NCBI GenBank assembly: GCA_028571685.1
Contig: CM053146.1
Location: forward strand, 69,715,931 to 69,779,930
DNA from: Heterohyrax brucei
Taxonomy: Eukaryota; Chordata; Mammalia; Hyracoidea; Procaviidae
Direction of reading: 5' to 3'
DNA length: 64,000 nucleotides
Shown: positions 1 through 12,655 of the stretch, piece after piece
How positions within the stretch are numbered: position 1 is the first letter of the stretch
How the letters are laid out: each line of letters starts with the position of its first letter
The notes under the pieces: model-generated
Database searches by the model: none
What the model saw: the letters and a program-made list of their open reading frames with translations, nothing else
What the model was told of the DNA's origin: nothing
Made by a program: the position numbers and the translations under genes

Positions 1-224
1 AGAAGAAAAAGAAAACAAGATAGATGCATTTTCCAGTTTGCAAAAGTGGAAGTGGAGGTTTTAGCAATTTTACTCCCATTTAAAAATGAAAAAAAAAGAT
101 ACTATGCATTATTTTCTGAAGTATAAATGTTTGTTTTGATGATTAGTTATAGCAGACATTAAGTACTGAGTACACTAGAATATAAAATAGAAACTGTGTT
201 TCTAGAATGTGTCAAGTTTGTCTA

Positions 225-310
225 TACACTCCTTGGAAACTCTATGGGACAGTTCTACTCTGACCTCTAGGGCTTCTATGAGTCAGATCCTATTTGATGG
301 TAGTGGGTAG
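225..310 (+). repeat. AfroSINE fragment (3' part)
   Basis: The core 'CCTTGGAAACTCTATGGGAC' followed by 'AGTTCTACTCTG' and 'CTATGAGTCAGATCC' is the 3' half of the afrotherian tRNA-derived SINE. The tRNA-like head is absent, so this is a 5'-truncated copy. A TGGGTAGTGGGTGGGTGG stretch follows. Confidence 0.8.
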
Positions 311-420
311 TGGGTGGGTGGAGGCCCAGGAAATACAATCGTGGGATGTTTATAATGACTTTGATCAAAAGTTTATATTTGTCTTGCTAATTGGTATACA
401 CTTCACTACTTGTATACGAG

Positions 421-632
421 GACATGGGCGTTAGTGACATAATGGTTAAGACTCAGCTCCTTACCAAAAGATTGGCGATTTGAACCCACCAGCAGCTTAG
501 CGGTAGAAAAGGCCTGGTGACCTGTTCCTGTGCAGAATACAGTCTAGGAAACCTTAAGAGGCAGTTCTGCCCTGTCGGAGACAGTTCCTATGCATTAGAA
601 TTGTTTCAGCTGACACACAGCATCCAAAACAA
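421..632 (+). repeat. AfroSINE, near full length
   Basis: A tRNA-like head (TAGTGACATAATGGTTAAG, then a B-box-like GATTTGAACCC near 478-488) is followed by the AfroSINE body (AGAAAAGGCCTGGTGACCTG) and a diverged GGCAGTTCTGCCCTGTC core. The order of parts matches a pol III SINE mobilised in trans by a LINE. It is substantially mutated and is not a tRNA gene. Confidence 0.85.
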
Positions 633-2424
633 GGTTAAGTTCTGATCTTTTATTTACTCACATTAAAGACAAGTTAAAATTTAAAATTTGAATTCAGTCG
701 AGGAGACTCTCAGTAGCAGACGACTGAGGCCCTCTGTTTAGCGCTGATAAAAAGGACTTCAATTCTATTTGTGTTTAATTAATAATTTATGGAGTAACAG
801 GGATAGCAGAATTTCGTGCTATTATCACTACTGCCTTCCTTTCCATAACCCAGTCTGTTTATTTCTGTGAGGATAGCAGTAAAACAAAAGCAAAAGAAAA
901 ACCACCAAAAACCAAACAAAAAAAACGCCACATAAATACAAAAATCAAAAAACAGCAATCCTTTTCCTTCATCACTCAGAAAATAACTGAATTTCTCCTA
1001 GTTCTATATAACTTGTTTCAGTGAATATTGAGGTTGAAGAAAGCTATAGAATCATTAGAAAAAAAAAATAGTTTAGCTTTTTATTCATTATTAACATAGT
1101 GACACAAAAAGTACTAATTATATTCTGGTTCTTTGACTATGCATATTCCATTATGTTCTGAATTATAAAATATTTCTTATTATCAGAAAAATAGGACCTC
1201 AAGCCCATTCTTACATTCAGGTGAACTGTAATGAGGAACAAACAGCCTGCAACCAGGAATCAGCAGCCTGTACTGTTATATATAGCTTTGAATAACTATG
1301 TCTAACCAATTAATTTAAGTACATTGGTTTTACAAAAGGTTTCTCTCAAACACAAAAAGTAAAATAATAACCGTTTGTCCCTACCTCACAAAGATTTATG
1401 CTTAATAACTAATTGGTTGAAATTTCCCGTTTCACAGTAGAAAGGATTGTTCACTGAACAGAAAGTAAAAAGAAGGACCATCTGGGCCCACTTTGGTAAA
1501 AATGAAATTATTTTACTTATGTGTTATGAAATGTCTATGTAATTATACTCTACATGAATAGCCTGTGGGAAATTGTCAAAAGATAGAACTGATCAAATCA
1601 GGACTAGATCCGTGACTATTCTAGAAAAAGAGACAACCCACCTGAAACTATTGTCATTATTGCAGCCCTTAAAGGCTCAAGTAAGAGACCATCCCCTTGG
1701 CTAAACAATACTCTTGTTTCTCATTTTTATAAATGGATATAAATGAAAGGAGTCCTATGTGTTTTATAGACATGGTGGTGAGAATTTTAGTTTATCTAAT
1801 CATTACTCTTGGCTTTGGCCAATCATTACTCTTGGTTTCAAAAAGAATAATGGTGCCAGTCCCGTACCCAGAGACACGAGGGGTGGGTGTCAGGCCATGC
1901 AAAGAAGTAAAATGAGCAAGATTAGAAATGCTAAAATGAACATGAAGGGACACAAGAGATGGAGAGAGGATTTTCTCCGTTTTATGCTTTTTTGCTTAGA
2001 CTCACTATGGGAAATGTTACAGTCAAGTAGTTGGAAGTATGAAATTTCAGAAGTGTTTCAAGTGGGCTCTGCCTTCATTCAGTCCTGACTCTTATAGAAA
2101 AAAGCCACGTCTGTGGGAATGGATGAACAAAGCAAGTGACATTTCTGCTAAGGAACTTAATCGTGTGGATTAGCAGACTTCCCCAATGAGCAGACTGAAT
2201 CAATGGAGCAAGCCATCTTTATGCAGGCCCATAAATCTGTTTTATATATACTACCACAAATTTGGTGGGGTCTGGAGGAATAACAATTATAACAATATAA
2301 TAATAGTTGTGATAACATATTCATTATGATATGTCTTTAATATATATTATCTCATTTAATACAGTATTCTGAATTTACATTCACTGTTATTAATTCATTT
2401 AATACAGCAGCATAAATTATCATG
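633..2424. other. Unassigned AT-rich DNA, no gene
   Basis: No coding region with recognisable family motifs, splice context or conserved domain is visible. A short A-rich low-complexity run lies near 885-960. The longest open frames (for example 1759-2088 +) have no recognisable similarity and are judged chance. Confidence 0.5.
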
Positions 2425-2595
2425 TGTTGATCTCATCTAATACAGCATCTCTATGACTAAGTACAATCTTTATCTCTCATTTTAGCAGACAAGAAAACTA
2501 AGCCTAAACAAGTTATAATACTTGTCTAGGGTCATTACACTAGTAAAAGGGGAAGCCTGTATTAAAATCCAGTTGTGTCTGTTTCTAAATTCTGA
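2425..2595 (+). repeat. MIR-type SINE remnant
   Basis: The region shows the order CTCATTTTAGCAGACAAGAAAACTAAG..., then TTGTCTAGGGTCATTACAC, then AGTAAAAGGGGAAGCC. This is the conserved core and 3' part of MIR ('cattttacagatgaggaaactgag ... aaggtcacacagctagtaag'). It is heavily diverged, as expected for an ancient mammalian repeat. Confidence 0.7.
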
Positions 2596-2809
2596 ATTCT
2601 CAAAAGCCTTATTCTGTGTACAAGTTCATCTCTTAAAAGAAAGCTTCTAAAGCACAAGCTACTCATGCTACTATCTTTATCTTGAGAATAATGTACTGAT
2701 CATGAGAGTATGAAATACCAGCACAGATTTCCAAGAGTGTGTCAAAACTTTTCTTAAAATGCTGGAATAGGCTGAGTGATCAATACTAATTACAGTAGCT
2801 AATGCTAAT

Positions 2810-3010
2810 GAATATCAATTATTTTTCAGACACTGTACAAAGCATTCTGACATAAACTACTATGTGAGGAAGATGATTTTATTTGCATTTTGCCAATTAA
2901 GAAACACACTGAAAAAAGTCACATTCTCATCTAATGAAAAATGCATACAGAATTTGAACTCAAATTGTTTTGAAATGAAAGCTGTGAGCTTTTACTATGC
3001 TACTGTAGCA
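2810..3010 (+). repeat. MIR-type SINE remnant
   Basis: 'CAGACACTGTACAAAGCATTC' followed by an ATGTGAGGAAGATGATTTTATTTGCATTTTG section and GAAACACACTGAA matches the MIR core order. It is strongly decayed. The 69-codon open frame starting at 2864 runs through it and is not a gene. Confidence 0.6.
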
Positions 3011-3079
3011 CCAAAAGACATGCATTATTCAAAATCACCTGTGCAGGACATCTTTGAAGAAAATTTGAATTAATCAGAG

Positions 3080-3190
3080 CCCCAAATTATTCTAGGATAG
3101 GAAGATTCAATATTGCAAGAATGCCAATTCTCCCTAAATTAAACTCTAAATTTAATGGAATTGCAATCAATATTTCAACTGAAGGGCAAA
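3080..3190 (+). repeat. Ancient L1 ORF2 fragment
   Basis: 'GGAAGATTCAATATTGCAAG', 'AATGCCAATTCTCCC' and 'ATGGAATTGCAATCAA' follow the order of the RT C-terminal region of old mammalian L1 ORF2 on the plus strand. The fragment is too short to assign a subfamily. Confidence 0.55.
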
Positions 3191-3397
3191 AGTCAGTCAA
3201 AGAGGGGATAGTTACTAGGGAGTAGCTTTTAGTTCAGTATAAAAGAACACCCTCTATGAGTTAAAATTATCCAAAATAAGGAACAGAAGTGTGAGACAGT
3301 CAACTTTCTGTCACTGTAAGAATTCCAGTGGAGAAGGAATTGAACACTTGTTGAAAAACACTCAAAAAACTCAGAAAACTAATATTTCCTTGTAGTT

Positions 3398-5175
3398 TGT
3401 TTAACTTTTTTATTTTTATTAATTACCATAAAAGAATAAAATTTCTAACATCTATCAATTGTCTCGTCTATAATAAACCCTCAATCCCCACCCACCCATG
3501 TAGCCAACACAGTCATTTTTTCTATGGATAATTCTCTTGTTAAGTCCTTATAACAAGGGTTTCATACAAAATTTTACCTTTTGATACTGATTGATTTCAC
3601 TCAGCATGATCTCTTCCCAATGAGACCATGGTATGAGATGTTTTCTAAAATTGTCGTTGCTTTTTATCATAGCATAGTGTTCCAATGACTATATGAACCA
3701 TAGTTTGCTTATCCATTCATCTGTTGATGGGCATCGTGGTTGATTCCAACTTTTTGCTATTGTGGACTGTGCTGCAACAAACGTTCATGTACATGTGTCT
3801 GTTTATATGAAAGCCTTTGTTTCTGAAGGATAAATTCCAAGCAGCAGCCTACAAGATTAAATGGTATATCTATCTCTAGCTTTTTAAGGAAGTGCCAGGC
3901 TGCTTTCCAAAGAGGTTGTACCATTTTGCAATCCCACCAGTAGTGTAGTTCCAGTTTCTCCACAGCCTCTCCAGCATTTGTTGTTCCATGTTTTTTGGAT
4001 CACGGCCAACCTTGTTGGGGTGAGATGATATCTCATTGTCGTTTTGATCTGAATTTCTTTAATAACTAATGATTGTGAGCATGTCCGCCTGTGTTTCTTG
4101 GCTGCCTGGATCTCCTCTTTAGAGAAGTGTCTGTCCATCTCCTTTGCCCATTGCTTAATTGGATTATTTATCCTCTTCTTGTTGATATTTTGTAATATGT
4201 TATAGATTATGAAGATCAGACGTCGATCTGACATAGAGTTGCCAAATATTTTTTCCCATTCTGTAGGTGGTCTTTTTAATTCTTTTGGTGACGTCTTTGG
4301 ATGAGCAAAAGTGTTTGATTCTTAGTAATTCCAATTTATCTATTTTCTTTTCTGTTGAATGTGCTTTGTTAGATTTTGAAGTCTGTCTACATTGTGTATT
4401 AACACTTCCATTGTTGATCCTATTTTATCTTGGATGAGCTTTATTGTTTTAGATTTGATATTTAGGTCTTCTATCCAGTTTGAGGTGATTTTTGTATAAG
4501 GTATGTGGGTCTTGTTTCAGTTTTTTGCAGACGGATATCCAATTTTGCCAGCAGCATTTGTTAAAGAGATTGCTCTTACCCCAGTTTAAAATCTTGGGGC
4601 CTTTGTCAAATATCAACCGTTTGTAGGATGACGGTGGTATCTCTGGGGTCTCTACTCTGTTCCATTGGTCTATATGTCTCTTTTTGTACCAGTACCAGGC
4701 TGTTTTGACAACTGTGACAGTGTAATAGGTTCTAAAGTCATATAGTGAGAGGCCTACCATTGGATTCTTCTTCTTCAGTAGTGCTTTGCTTATCCAAGGT
4801 TTCTTCCCTTTCCAAACAAAGATGATTTGTTTCTCCATCTCATTAAAAAATGTTGCTGGAATTTGTATTGGGATTGCATTATACAAGTAGATTGCTTTGG
4901 GCAAAATAGACATTTTCACAATGTTGAGTCTTCGTATCCATGAGCAGGGTAGATTAGTCCATTTATGTAAGTCTCTTAGTTTCTTGCAGTAGGGACTGGT
5001 AGTTCTCTTTGTAAAAACCACTTACTTCTCTAGTTTGATTTATTCCTAAGTATTTTATCTTCTTATGGCTATAGTAAATGGAATTGATTTGGTGATTTCT
5101 TCTTTAATAATCTCACTGTTGGTATAAAGGAATCCTACTGATTTAGTTATGTTTACCTTGTATCCCAGGCTTGGT
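3398..5175 (-). mobile_element. L1 LINE, 3' portion, minus strand
   Basis: This is a 5'-truncated L1 in reverse orientation. A T-rich run at about 3400-3420 is the complement of its poly(A) tail. The minus-strand translation over 3757-4234 and 4449-5021 gives ORF2 C-terminal sequence: the pieces [26 protein letters not shown] and the C-rich tail around CWRGCGETGT, spread over several frames. The RT core, endonuclease and ORF1 are missing. The 3' UTR is short compared with the roughly 1-kb 3' UTRs of the L1s at 13081 and 35673, so it may be a different subfamily or internally deleted. The 5' break lies near 5172 within the ORF2 segment after the RT active site. It abuts an RTE fragment. Confidence 0.85.
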
Positions 5176-5269
5176 TAGTACTTGGATGGGAGTTTATTTC
5201 TTAAGACACTGAACTATCTATTATCATCTGTTATCTAATTTTATTATCACGTGTTCCTAGTTTGTAGAG

Positions 5270-5660
5270 ATGTTGTTGTTAGGTAACATTAAGTCAGTTC
5301 CAACTCAAAGTGACAGTATGCACAACAAAACAAAATACTATCCAGTCCTGTAGCATGCCCACAATTTTATGCTTAAGCCCGTTGTTGCAGTGACTGTGTT
5401 AGTCTGTCTTGTTAAGTTTGTTCCTCTTTTTTGCTGACCCTCCACTTTACCAAACATGATGCCCTTCTCCAGGGACTGATCCCTTCTGACATTTCCAGGG
5501 TATGTAAGGTGCAGTCTTACCATCTTTGCTTCCAAGGAGCATATTGTCTGTACCTGTTACAGAATAGATCTGTATGTTCTTTTGGAGGTCCACGGTACAT
5601 TTAATGTTGTTCTTCAACACCACAATTCAAACACATCATTTCTTCTGTCTTCCTTATTTA
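5270..5660 (-). mobile_element. RTE-type LINE, 3' end, minus strand
   Basis: Read on the minus strand, this carries the last part of an RTE ORF and its tail. The plus-strand text TGTTGTTGTTAGGTAAC is the complement of the repeat end 'GGCACCTAACAACA' seen on the plus strand at 23628-23643. The core TTTACCAAACATGATGCCCT aligns with the reverse complement of 23440-23460. It is 5' truncated and decayed by indels. Confidence 0.8.
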
Positions 5661-5799
5661 TGTACTTGTTTTTGGTAGGGATACAATATCATTAACAGTG
5701 GGTAAGAGTAAGGTTTGTGTGCTCACATGGCTTGTATCTAAAGAACCGCTCCATCTCTTCACCCCCTGCACAACCTGGTTTCCTAACTAAGAATCTGTG

Positions 5800-6035
5800 A
5801 TAAAATTTCTTGACCCCCTAAATTGAAAAATGGGGGATAGTAAGACTCATTCTAACATTGTAGGATTAAATATGATAATATTGGGAGAGTACTAGCATAC
5901 CACAGATCACATGTTACATTTTTAGTAACTAGGGAATGTTATTACTATTGATATGGAGAATCTGAGGCTCGAAAGAATTAAGTGATACACCTAAAGATCA
6001 CCTTTTAATATTCTTTCTAACTCTAAGATTCTGTA
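5800..6035 (+). repeat. MIR-type SINE remnant
   Basis: 'ATATGGAGAATCTGAGGCTC' followed by GAAAGAATTAAGTGATACAC and CTAAAGATCACC matches the MIR core ('gaaactgaggctcagagaggttaagtgacttgcccaaggtcac'). The flanks are too diverged to place ends precisely. Confidence 0.65.
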
Positions 6036-6847
6036 AATTTGTGGATTTATAACTAACTCTTCCCAATCTTATAGTTTTACAAAATCATGATATAAAAAAT
6101 TATAAAGATGTTATGTAAAAATCCATGTCTAACCTAACCATACATTATTAACTCAGATTTATTAATAAATATATAAATGAACTAATTTAGTATTTAAAAT
6201 CTATTATAAGAAAGGATTCAAAAAGTAAGGAACTTAAAACTAGGCAAGTGATCAGGTGACTGACCTATTTAAGATCTAAGTTCCCTAAGGGAAGGGAGAA
6301 ACAATATTTTTGAGGTCGGAGGAAATAATTCTTAAACATCAGTGATTTTGATGAGTGGTAAAAGAGTTGCTGTTTCTCTTTTGCCTCCTGATTAGGAGAC
6401 TAGAAATACCAGAAGTCTCTCAACAAATGCAGACCAAGAGGCATCATGTCTCTCTCCACTAGGAGGGTTTCAGAACTAAGGCTGCTAGTAGAAAGTAGAT
6501 AAGTGTAGTCTGAAAAGACTAGTTTTAAGCAGACTGTAAAACAACTAATATTGAATATCGCATAAGAAGTTAAGATACACTAGTGGTAGAGCTGTCTAGG
6601 GCTCTAATGTTTTGTGAGCATTGATAGCTTCCATTTTCTATGTGTTTTCTCTGTTGAACCTGGCTATATGAATGCTTTATTTAACATGGACCGAAACTGA
6701 TATACAACCTGAGAGACTTGTAGGCTAAGAGATGGTGATGTTATCTGTCTTTATCAAGTAAGAAGACAATAAGGGAAAGTTATTAACAATTATATTGCCT
6801 AAAGAGAAGTTATGGAGAACAAGTCTGTGTAGGCAGAAACAGTGTCA
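6036..6847. other. Unassigned DNA, no gene
   Basis: I see no gene and no clearly recognisable repeat here. The stretch is AT-rich and has frequent stops in all frames. Confidence 0.4.
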
Positions 6848-6860
6848 CAAGCAGGCAGTG

Positions 6861-7126
6861 GAATGACAAATTCAAAGCCTTGAAGGAGAAAATCTTCAAA
6901 CCAGGAATTATATATGCTGCAAAACTGTCTTTCAAATATGAAGATGAAATTAAGACATTCACAAATAAACAGAAGCTTCAAAGCTTTGTAAAGACCAAAC
7001 CAAAACTGCAAGAAACACTGAAAGAAGCTTTTTTGCTCAGAAAAACTAAACCACTAAGTGTACCTACTCACTTCGCAAACTCACAAAATTCGATCAAAGC
7101 TATGCTATTAAAAGAAGGGAACCACT
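6861..7126 (+). pseudogene. L1 ORF1 C-terminal remnant
   Basis: The frame from 6880 translates to the ORF1p C-terminal domain: KIFKPGIIYAAKLSFKYEDE and KTFTNKQKLQSFVKTKPKLQ. It corresponds to residues about 255-319 of the intact ORF1p at 14081-15040. The coiled coil and RRM are missing because the element is 5' truncated. The end differs from the reference copy (KPLSVPTHFANS instead of the EEQNH terminus), so the reading frame runs on into the inter-ORF spacer. It is a relic, not expressed as a complete protein. Confidence 0.85.
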
Positions 7127-7452
7127 GATCATATTATGAAAATTACAACACCATCACATTGAAAAGAGGGGTATATTACAGTAGTTATAGTCCCTTCAGA
7201 TGGAAAGATAAAAAGACATGCAGAAGTTAAAATTCAGTTTAAACTTAGACTATTAAGTACGGGTCATGGGGGTAGCCACAAAGTGCAATAGCAATGCAAT
7301 ATATCACAACAAGAAACATAATACAGGAGCCTCAACGAACACAAAACCAACACTGAAAAAGTGAGGCTTCAGTCCATAAAGAATAATGTCCCAGAACAGA
7401 ATATTAAGAGCAACAGAGAAAGCACCAACACAAAAATAAATACATCAAAATC

Positions 7453-10400
7453 ACAGCGCTAAACACATACTGATCAATAATTACACTGAATGTGAATGGA
7501 GTGAATGCTCCAATAAAGAGACAATGAGTGATATCTTGGATCAAAAGACATGACCCATCCATTTGTTGTTTACAAAAAAACACACCTTAGGCTCAAAGAT
7601 ATGAACAAATTCAAAATTAAAGGATGGAATAACATATACCAAGCTAACAATATACAAAGAAGAGCAAGTGTGGCAATATTAATCTCAGACAAAATAGATT
7701 TTAATGTAAAATCTACCATCATGGACAAGGACAGTCACTATTTATGCCTGAAATGTTCAATACACAAGAAGGACTTAACATATTTATGCACCCAATATTA
7801 GAGCATCTAAATACATCAAACAAACACTGACTATACTGAAAACTGAGATAGATCACTCCAAAATAATAGTGGAGGACTTCAACACTTCACTTTCAGTACT
7901 GGACAGATCATCTAGAAAAAAGCTCAGTAAAGACACAGAAAATCTTATTGTGACAATTAACCAGCTAGACCTCATCGACATATATAGAACTGTTACTCAT
8001 CAACAGATAAATAAGTCTTCTCTGATGCACATGGAATATTTTCCAGAATAGACTGTGTGTTAGGACATAAATCAAGTCTCAAAAAAATCCAAACCACTGA
8101 ATGATTTCAAAGCATCTTCTCAGACCATAAAGCCATAAAACTCAAAATCGATAGCATAAAAAAACATAGATAAAAACTGGAACCCATGGAAACTGAATAA
8201 CATCTTGCTCAAAAAGCCATGAGTTATTGAAGAAATCAAGGATGATATAAAGAAATTTATGGATTCAAATGAAAATGAAAACACTTCCTACCAGAAGCTA
8301 TGGAACGCAGCCAAAGCAGTGATCTGAGGACAATTTATCTCTATAAATGCACACATCCAGGAGGAAGAAATGATCTAAACCAAAGAATTAACCCTACAGC
8401 TTGGACAAGTAAAAAGACAGCAACAGAGGCACCCCTCAGGCACCAAAAGAAAACAAACAATAAAGATTAGAGTGGAAAAAATGAATTAGAGAATAGCAGA
8501 ACAACTGAAAAAAGTCAACAAAACCAAAAGCAGGTTTTTTGAAAAGATCAACAAAATTGAGAAACCACTGGCTAAACCTACTAAGGAAAAATAGGAGAGG
8601 AAACAAATAACCCAGATAAGAAAGGAAATGGGAGATGTCACAACACATCCAAAAGAAACCAAAAGTATCATAACAGAATACTATGAAAGACTGTACTTTA
8701 ACAGATTCAAAAATCTAGAGGAATGGACAAATTCCTAAATTCAAATCACCTACCAAAATTATCACAAGGTGAAGCAGAAAAACTTAATAAACTCATCGCA
8801 AAGGAAGAGATTGAAAAGGTCATAAAAAAAGCTACCATCCAAAGAAAAGCCCTGGCCTAGATGGCTTCACTGCAGAATTCTACCAAGCTTTTAGAGAAAA
8901 GTTAATGCTAATACTATTGAGAATATTTCACAGCATAGAAAGGGATGGAATACTCCCAAATTTATTCTATCAAGCCGGCATAACCCTGATACCAAAACCA
9001 GGGAAAGATCCTGCTAAAAAGGAAAACTATAGACCATTGTCACTCATGAATCTAGTTGCAAAAACTTTCAACAAAATCCTTCCCAATAGAATTCAACAAC
9101 ATATTGAAAACTAATTGATCATGACCAAGTTGCATTCATACCAGGGATGCAAGGCTGGTTCAACATCAGAAAAACAATTAATGTGATCAATCACATAAAT
9201 AGCACAAGGGATAAAAATCACCTGATTTAGCCAAATGATACAGAAAAGATATTTGACAAAGTCACCCAATGGCACTTGGCTTGGCTTACCACCAGTCATG
9301 CTGAAAGCTCTCAGCAAAAGAGGAATAGAGGGAAAATTCTTCAATGCAATAAGGGCCATCTTTGCAAAGCCAACCACCGACATCATCTTGAATAGAGAGA
9401 AAATGAAAGAATTCCCCTTGAGAACAGGAACTAGACAAGGATGTCCACTCTCACCTCTTCTATTCAACATCTTACTAGAAGTTCTACCCAGAGCAATTGG
9501 ACAAGACCAAGAAATAAAGGGCACCTGCATAGGCAAAGAAGAAGTAAAATCTCCCTATTTTCAGATGACGTGATGTATACACGGAGAATCCTAAAGAATC
9601 CATAAGTAAACTACACAAACTAATAGAAGAGTTCAACAAAGTATCAGGATATAAGATAAACATAAGTAGTAGGATTCTTTTATACCAACAATAAGATCAT
9701 TAAAGAAGAAATCACCTAATCATTACCATTTGCTATAGCTCTCAAGAAGATAAAGTACCTAAGAATAGATCTAACTAGAGAAATAAGAAACCTTTACAAA
9801 GAGAACTACAAGACTTTAGTTCAAGAAACTAAGAGAGACTTATGTAAGTGGAGAAACCTGCCCTGCTCATAGATAGGGAGACTTAACATTGTGAAAATGT
9901 CTATTTTACTCAAAGTGATCTACATATACAATACAATCCCAATACAAATTCCAGTGACATTTTTTAATGAGATGGAGAAACAAATCACCAATTTTATTTG
10001 GAAAGAGAAGAAAGCCTAAATAAGCAAAGCACTACTGAAGAAGAAGAACACACTGGGAGGCCTCACACTACCTGACCTTAGAACCTATTACAGTGGCACA
10101 GTAGTCAAAACAGCTTGGTACTAGTACAAAAAGAGACATATAGATCAACGGAACAGAGTTGAGACCCCAGGGATACCACTGTCCTCTTAGAAACAGTTGA
10201 TATTTGACAAATGCCCTAAGATTGTAAACTGTGCTGAAAACAGTCTCTTTAACAAATGGTGTAGTCAAAATTGAATATCCATCTGCAAAAAATTGAAACA
10301 AGACCCATGTCTCACGCCTTACACAAAAGCTAACTCAAATTGGACCAAAGACCTAAATGTCAAACCCAAAATAATAAAGACCATGTAAGGAAAATTAGAG

Positions 10401-11130
10401 TCTACAACAGAAGTGCTAATACACAGCTTAGACAGACTTCAAAATCTGATAAACTATGATCAACAGAAAGTGGATAAATGGAAAATACTAAAAATCAAAC
10501 GTTTTTGCTCATCCAAAGACCATCAAAAAATTAAAAGATCACCTATAAATTGGGAAAAAGTATTTTGCAACTATTTGTCAGACCAGTGTCTGATTTCTGT
10601 AGTCTACAAGGTACTGTAAAATATCAATAAGAAAAAGGTAAATGATCCAATGGAAAAAGGAGATGGACAGATGCTTCACTAAAGAGGACATCCAGGCAGC
10701 CAAAAGACTCATGAAGAAATGCTGACACTCATTAGCTATTAAAGAAATCCAAATCAAAACTAAAGTGAGGTGCCATCTCACTCCAACAAGGTTGGTCATA
10801 ATCCAAAAAAAAAAAAAAAAAAACAATACAACAAATGCTGGAGAGGCTGTGGAGAAATTGGCTCTCTCCCACACAGCTGGTGGGATTGCAAATTGGTACA
10901 ACCTCTTTGGAAAGCAAACTGGTGCTTCCTTAAAAAGCTGGAAATACATATTCCATTTGAACCAGTAATATCATTGCTCAGATTATATCCTACAGAATCA
11001 AGGGCAATCACCCGAACAGATAAATGCACACGAATGTTTACTGCAGCACAGGACACAGCAGGTAAAAAATGGAATCAACCCAGATGCCCAATAACAGGTG
11101 AATGGATAAAGTATGGTACATATACTCAAT
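7453..11130 (+). pseudogene. L1 ORF2 (endonuclease/reverse transcriptase) pseudogene
   Basis: The domain order is that of L1 ORF2p but broken over all three frames. Endonuclease pieces lie at 7480-8160 (VAILISDKIDFNVKSTIMD; a decayed 'DFNTSLSVLDRSSRKKLS'). The linker lies at 8260-8700. RT pieces lie at 8905-9573 ([39 protein letters not shown]). The C-terminal cysteine-rich region is at 10770-11132 (CWRGCGEIGS...HSWWDCKLVQPLW). The active-site region near 9561-9573 has lost its standard form and frame. A run of 20 A residues at 10803-10822 interrupts the frame before the Cys-rich segment. No functional product is expected. Confidence 0.9.
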
Positions 11131-12282
11131 GAAACAGTATGAAATGATAAAAAACAATGATGATTCTAGGGAACATCTCATACCCTGGTTTCAACTGGAA
11201 GATACTGAGTGAAATCTGTCAGCTCTGCAAGGACACATATTGTGTGAGACCCCAGCAGTAAGGACTTAAAAATAGACTCATATACAGAAGAAAAGACACT
11301 TTGACAGCTGCAAGGGAAGGGAGGGACTGTTTAGATAGTTTATAGAAATTTGGTTGGGTGAAAACAGGAACAGCACACACTAGGAAGATCAACTTAACTG
11401 GCCTTCAGCATAAACAGAAAACTCTTCTTATTTATCTTAACCCGATATTGCAAGGCTAGATTAGCAGGGATCGGGGACCGGGGACCAAGCTCTCAAGGGA
11501 TATCGAAACCAATTGGCATAACTAGCCTATTGCTAAGAGAATATTCTGCACCCATATTGGTGAGTGGCATTAGGGGTCTTAAAAGCTAGCAAGCTGCCAT
11601 CTGAGGTACACCAAATGGTCCCAATCCAGCTAGAACAGATGATCACCAGGGACAACAAAGACAGGAGGGAAAAAAATCCCAGAAGACAGAAGGACCCACG
11701 TGAATGGGTAACTATATCATTATGTGACCAGAAGAACAAGATGGTGCCCAGCCACCACCAAAGACAGCTGTGATGGAGACACCCAGGCAGCCAAAAAATT
11801 CATGAATAAATGCTCACGATCATTAGGTATTAAAGAAATCCAAATCAATCCCAGGGGCAACATGAGAAAAAGAGGAGTGCACCTCAATAATTCCACTAAA
11901 AGACCACAATTAACGGTCCAAAGGCCTGGGAGTTCCTCTGAGAGAATGGCCCCTTACTGTCCCTGACCAGAAAACACTACTGAGGACAACTCTTCAGACC
12001 AGAATGGATTGGACTCAGGGACATGGTGTGATCATGTGGTGTGTGTACTTTATGATTCTATGCATCTATAAGATGCTGTCCTACTGGTCTCTTATTAGTA
12101 GGGAGAGGAGAAGGAGGAGAGGAGGGGACAGGAGATCATTAAGAGGATATGATATGGATAGAACTGAAAGGAGGAATGTGGTGTCACTGGGCGAAGAGGG
12201 CAGAAGAAGCTACAGGCAGGCAGGCACGCAAATTTACTTTGGATTGTATACTCTCATTCAATCACAATTAAAAAAAAAGAAG
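11131..12282 (+). other. L1 3' UTR with inserted ORF2-like segment
   Basis: This 3' UTR aligns block by block with the 3' UTR of the L1 at 13081 (AGTGGCATTAGGGGTCTTAA, GGTTCCTCTGAGAG). At 11783-11848 a 66-bp block matches ORF2 sequence of the same element at 10692-10757, and this block is absent from the other 3' UTRs in the window. The tail is A-rich without a long pure poly(A). Confidence 0.85.
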
Positions 12283-12655
12283 GAAATCATTGACTCTTTC
12301 AGTTGTAGTAATGACTTATGGAAGGTTCTCGGCTACGTGGATTATCCTTGAGAATAGAGATGACATTTCCAGTCTGAAAATTAGTTGAGACTTGTCTGTA
12401 TGATTCTTTTACATACTACACTTTTGCATGTAGTACAAATTACTAACCATAAGATGTATATACACACACATGAGAGTTGTAAGTGTGGTTTGTTTTAACT
12501 CAAATATTTCTTAAATTGGGAACTACTGTGTATGAATATATATGTAGCACACACAAGCATGTATACACCTATTATCCACTTATCAAATATCTCCTAATCC
12601 AAAATTTAACATTTACAACAGTAAAAATCTACTATGTTACTGTTCTACAATTTTG
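12283..12655. other. Unassigned DNA between L1 and mariner element
   Basis: No gene is visible. Short alternating purine-pyrimidine tracts (TATATACACACACA near 12459) occur. The stretch ends where the mariner-derived sequence starts abruptly at about 12656. Confidence 0.4.

Larger units (their letters stand above)
6848..12282 (+). mobile_element. L1 LINE, 5'-truncated, plus strand
   Basis: About 5.4 kb of L1 runs from the last third of ORF1 (6861) through a decayed ORF2 to a roughly 1.1-kb 3' UTR ending in an A-rich tail (12268-12282). The 5' truncation lies at the position equivalent to 14834 of the full-length copy at 13081. The 3' UTR has the family-typical purine-rich stretch (12099-12130) and the final block TTTGGATTGTATACTCTC. 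A 66-bp piece of ORF2 occurs a second time inside the 3' UTR (11783-11848). No convincing TSD was found by eye. Confidence 0.93.

Noticed and set aside
421-632. tRNA gene
   Set aside because: Only the SINE head is tRNA-like; the cloverleaf is mutated and fused to a SINE body.
1733-2088. Candidate host exon (frames of 60 and 109 codons)
   Set aside because: Two overlapping frames, no domain, no credible splice context; consistent with chance.
10578-11056. Minus-strand frames of 86-123 codons with F-rich stretches
   Set aside because: Antisense of L1 ORF2 and its A run; the F-rich part is the complement of 10803-10822.
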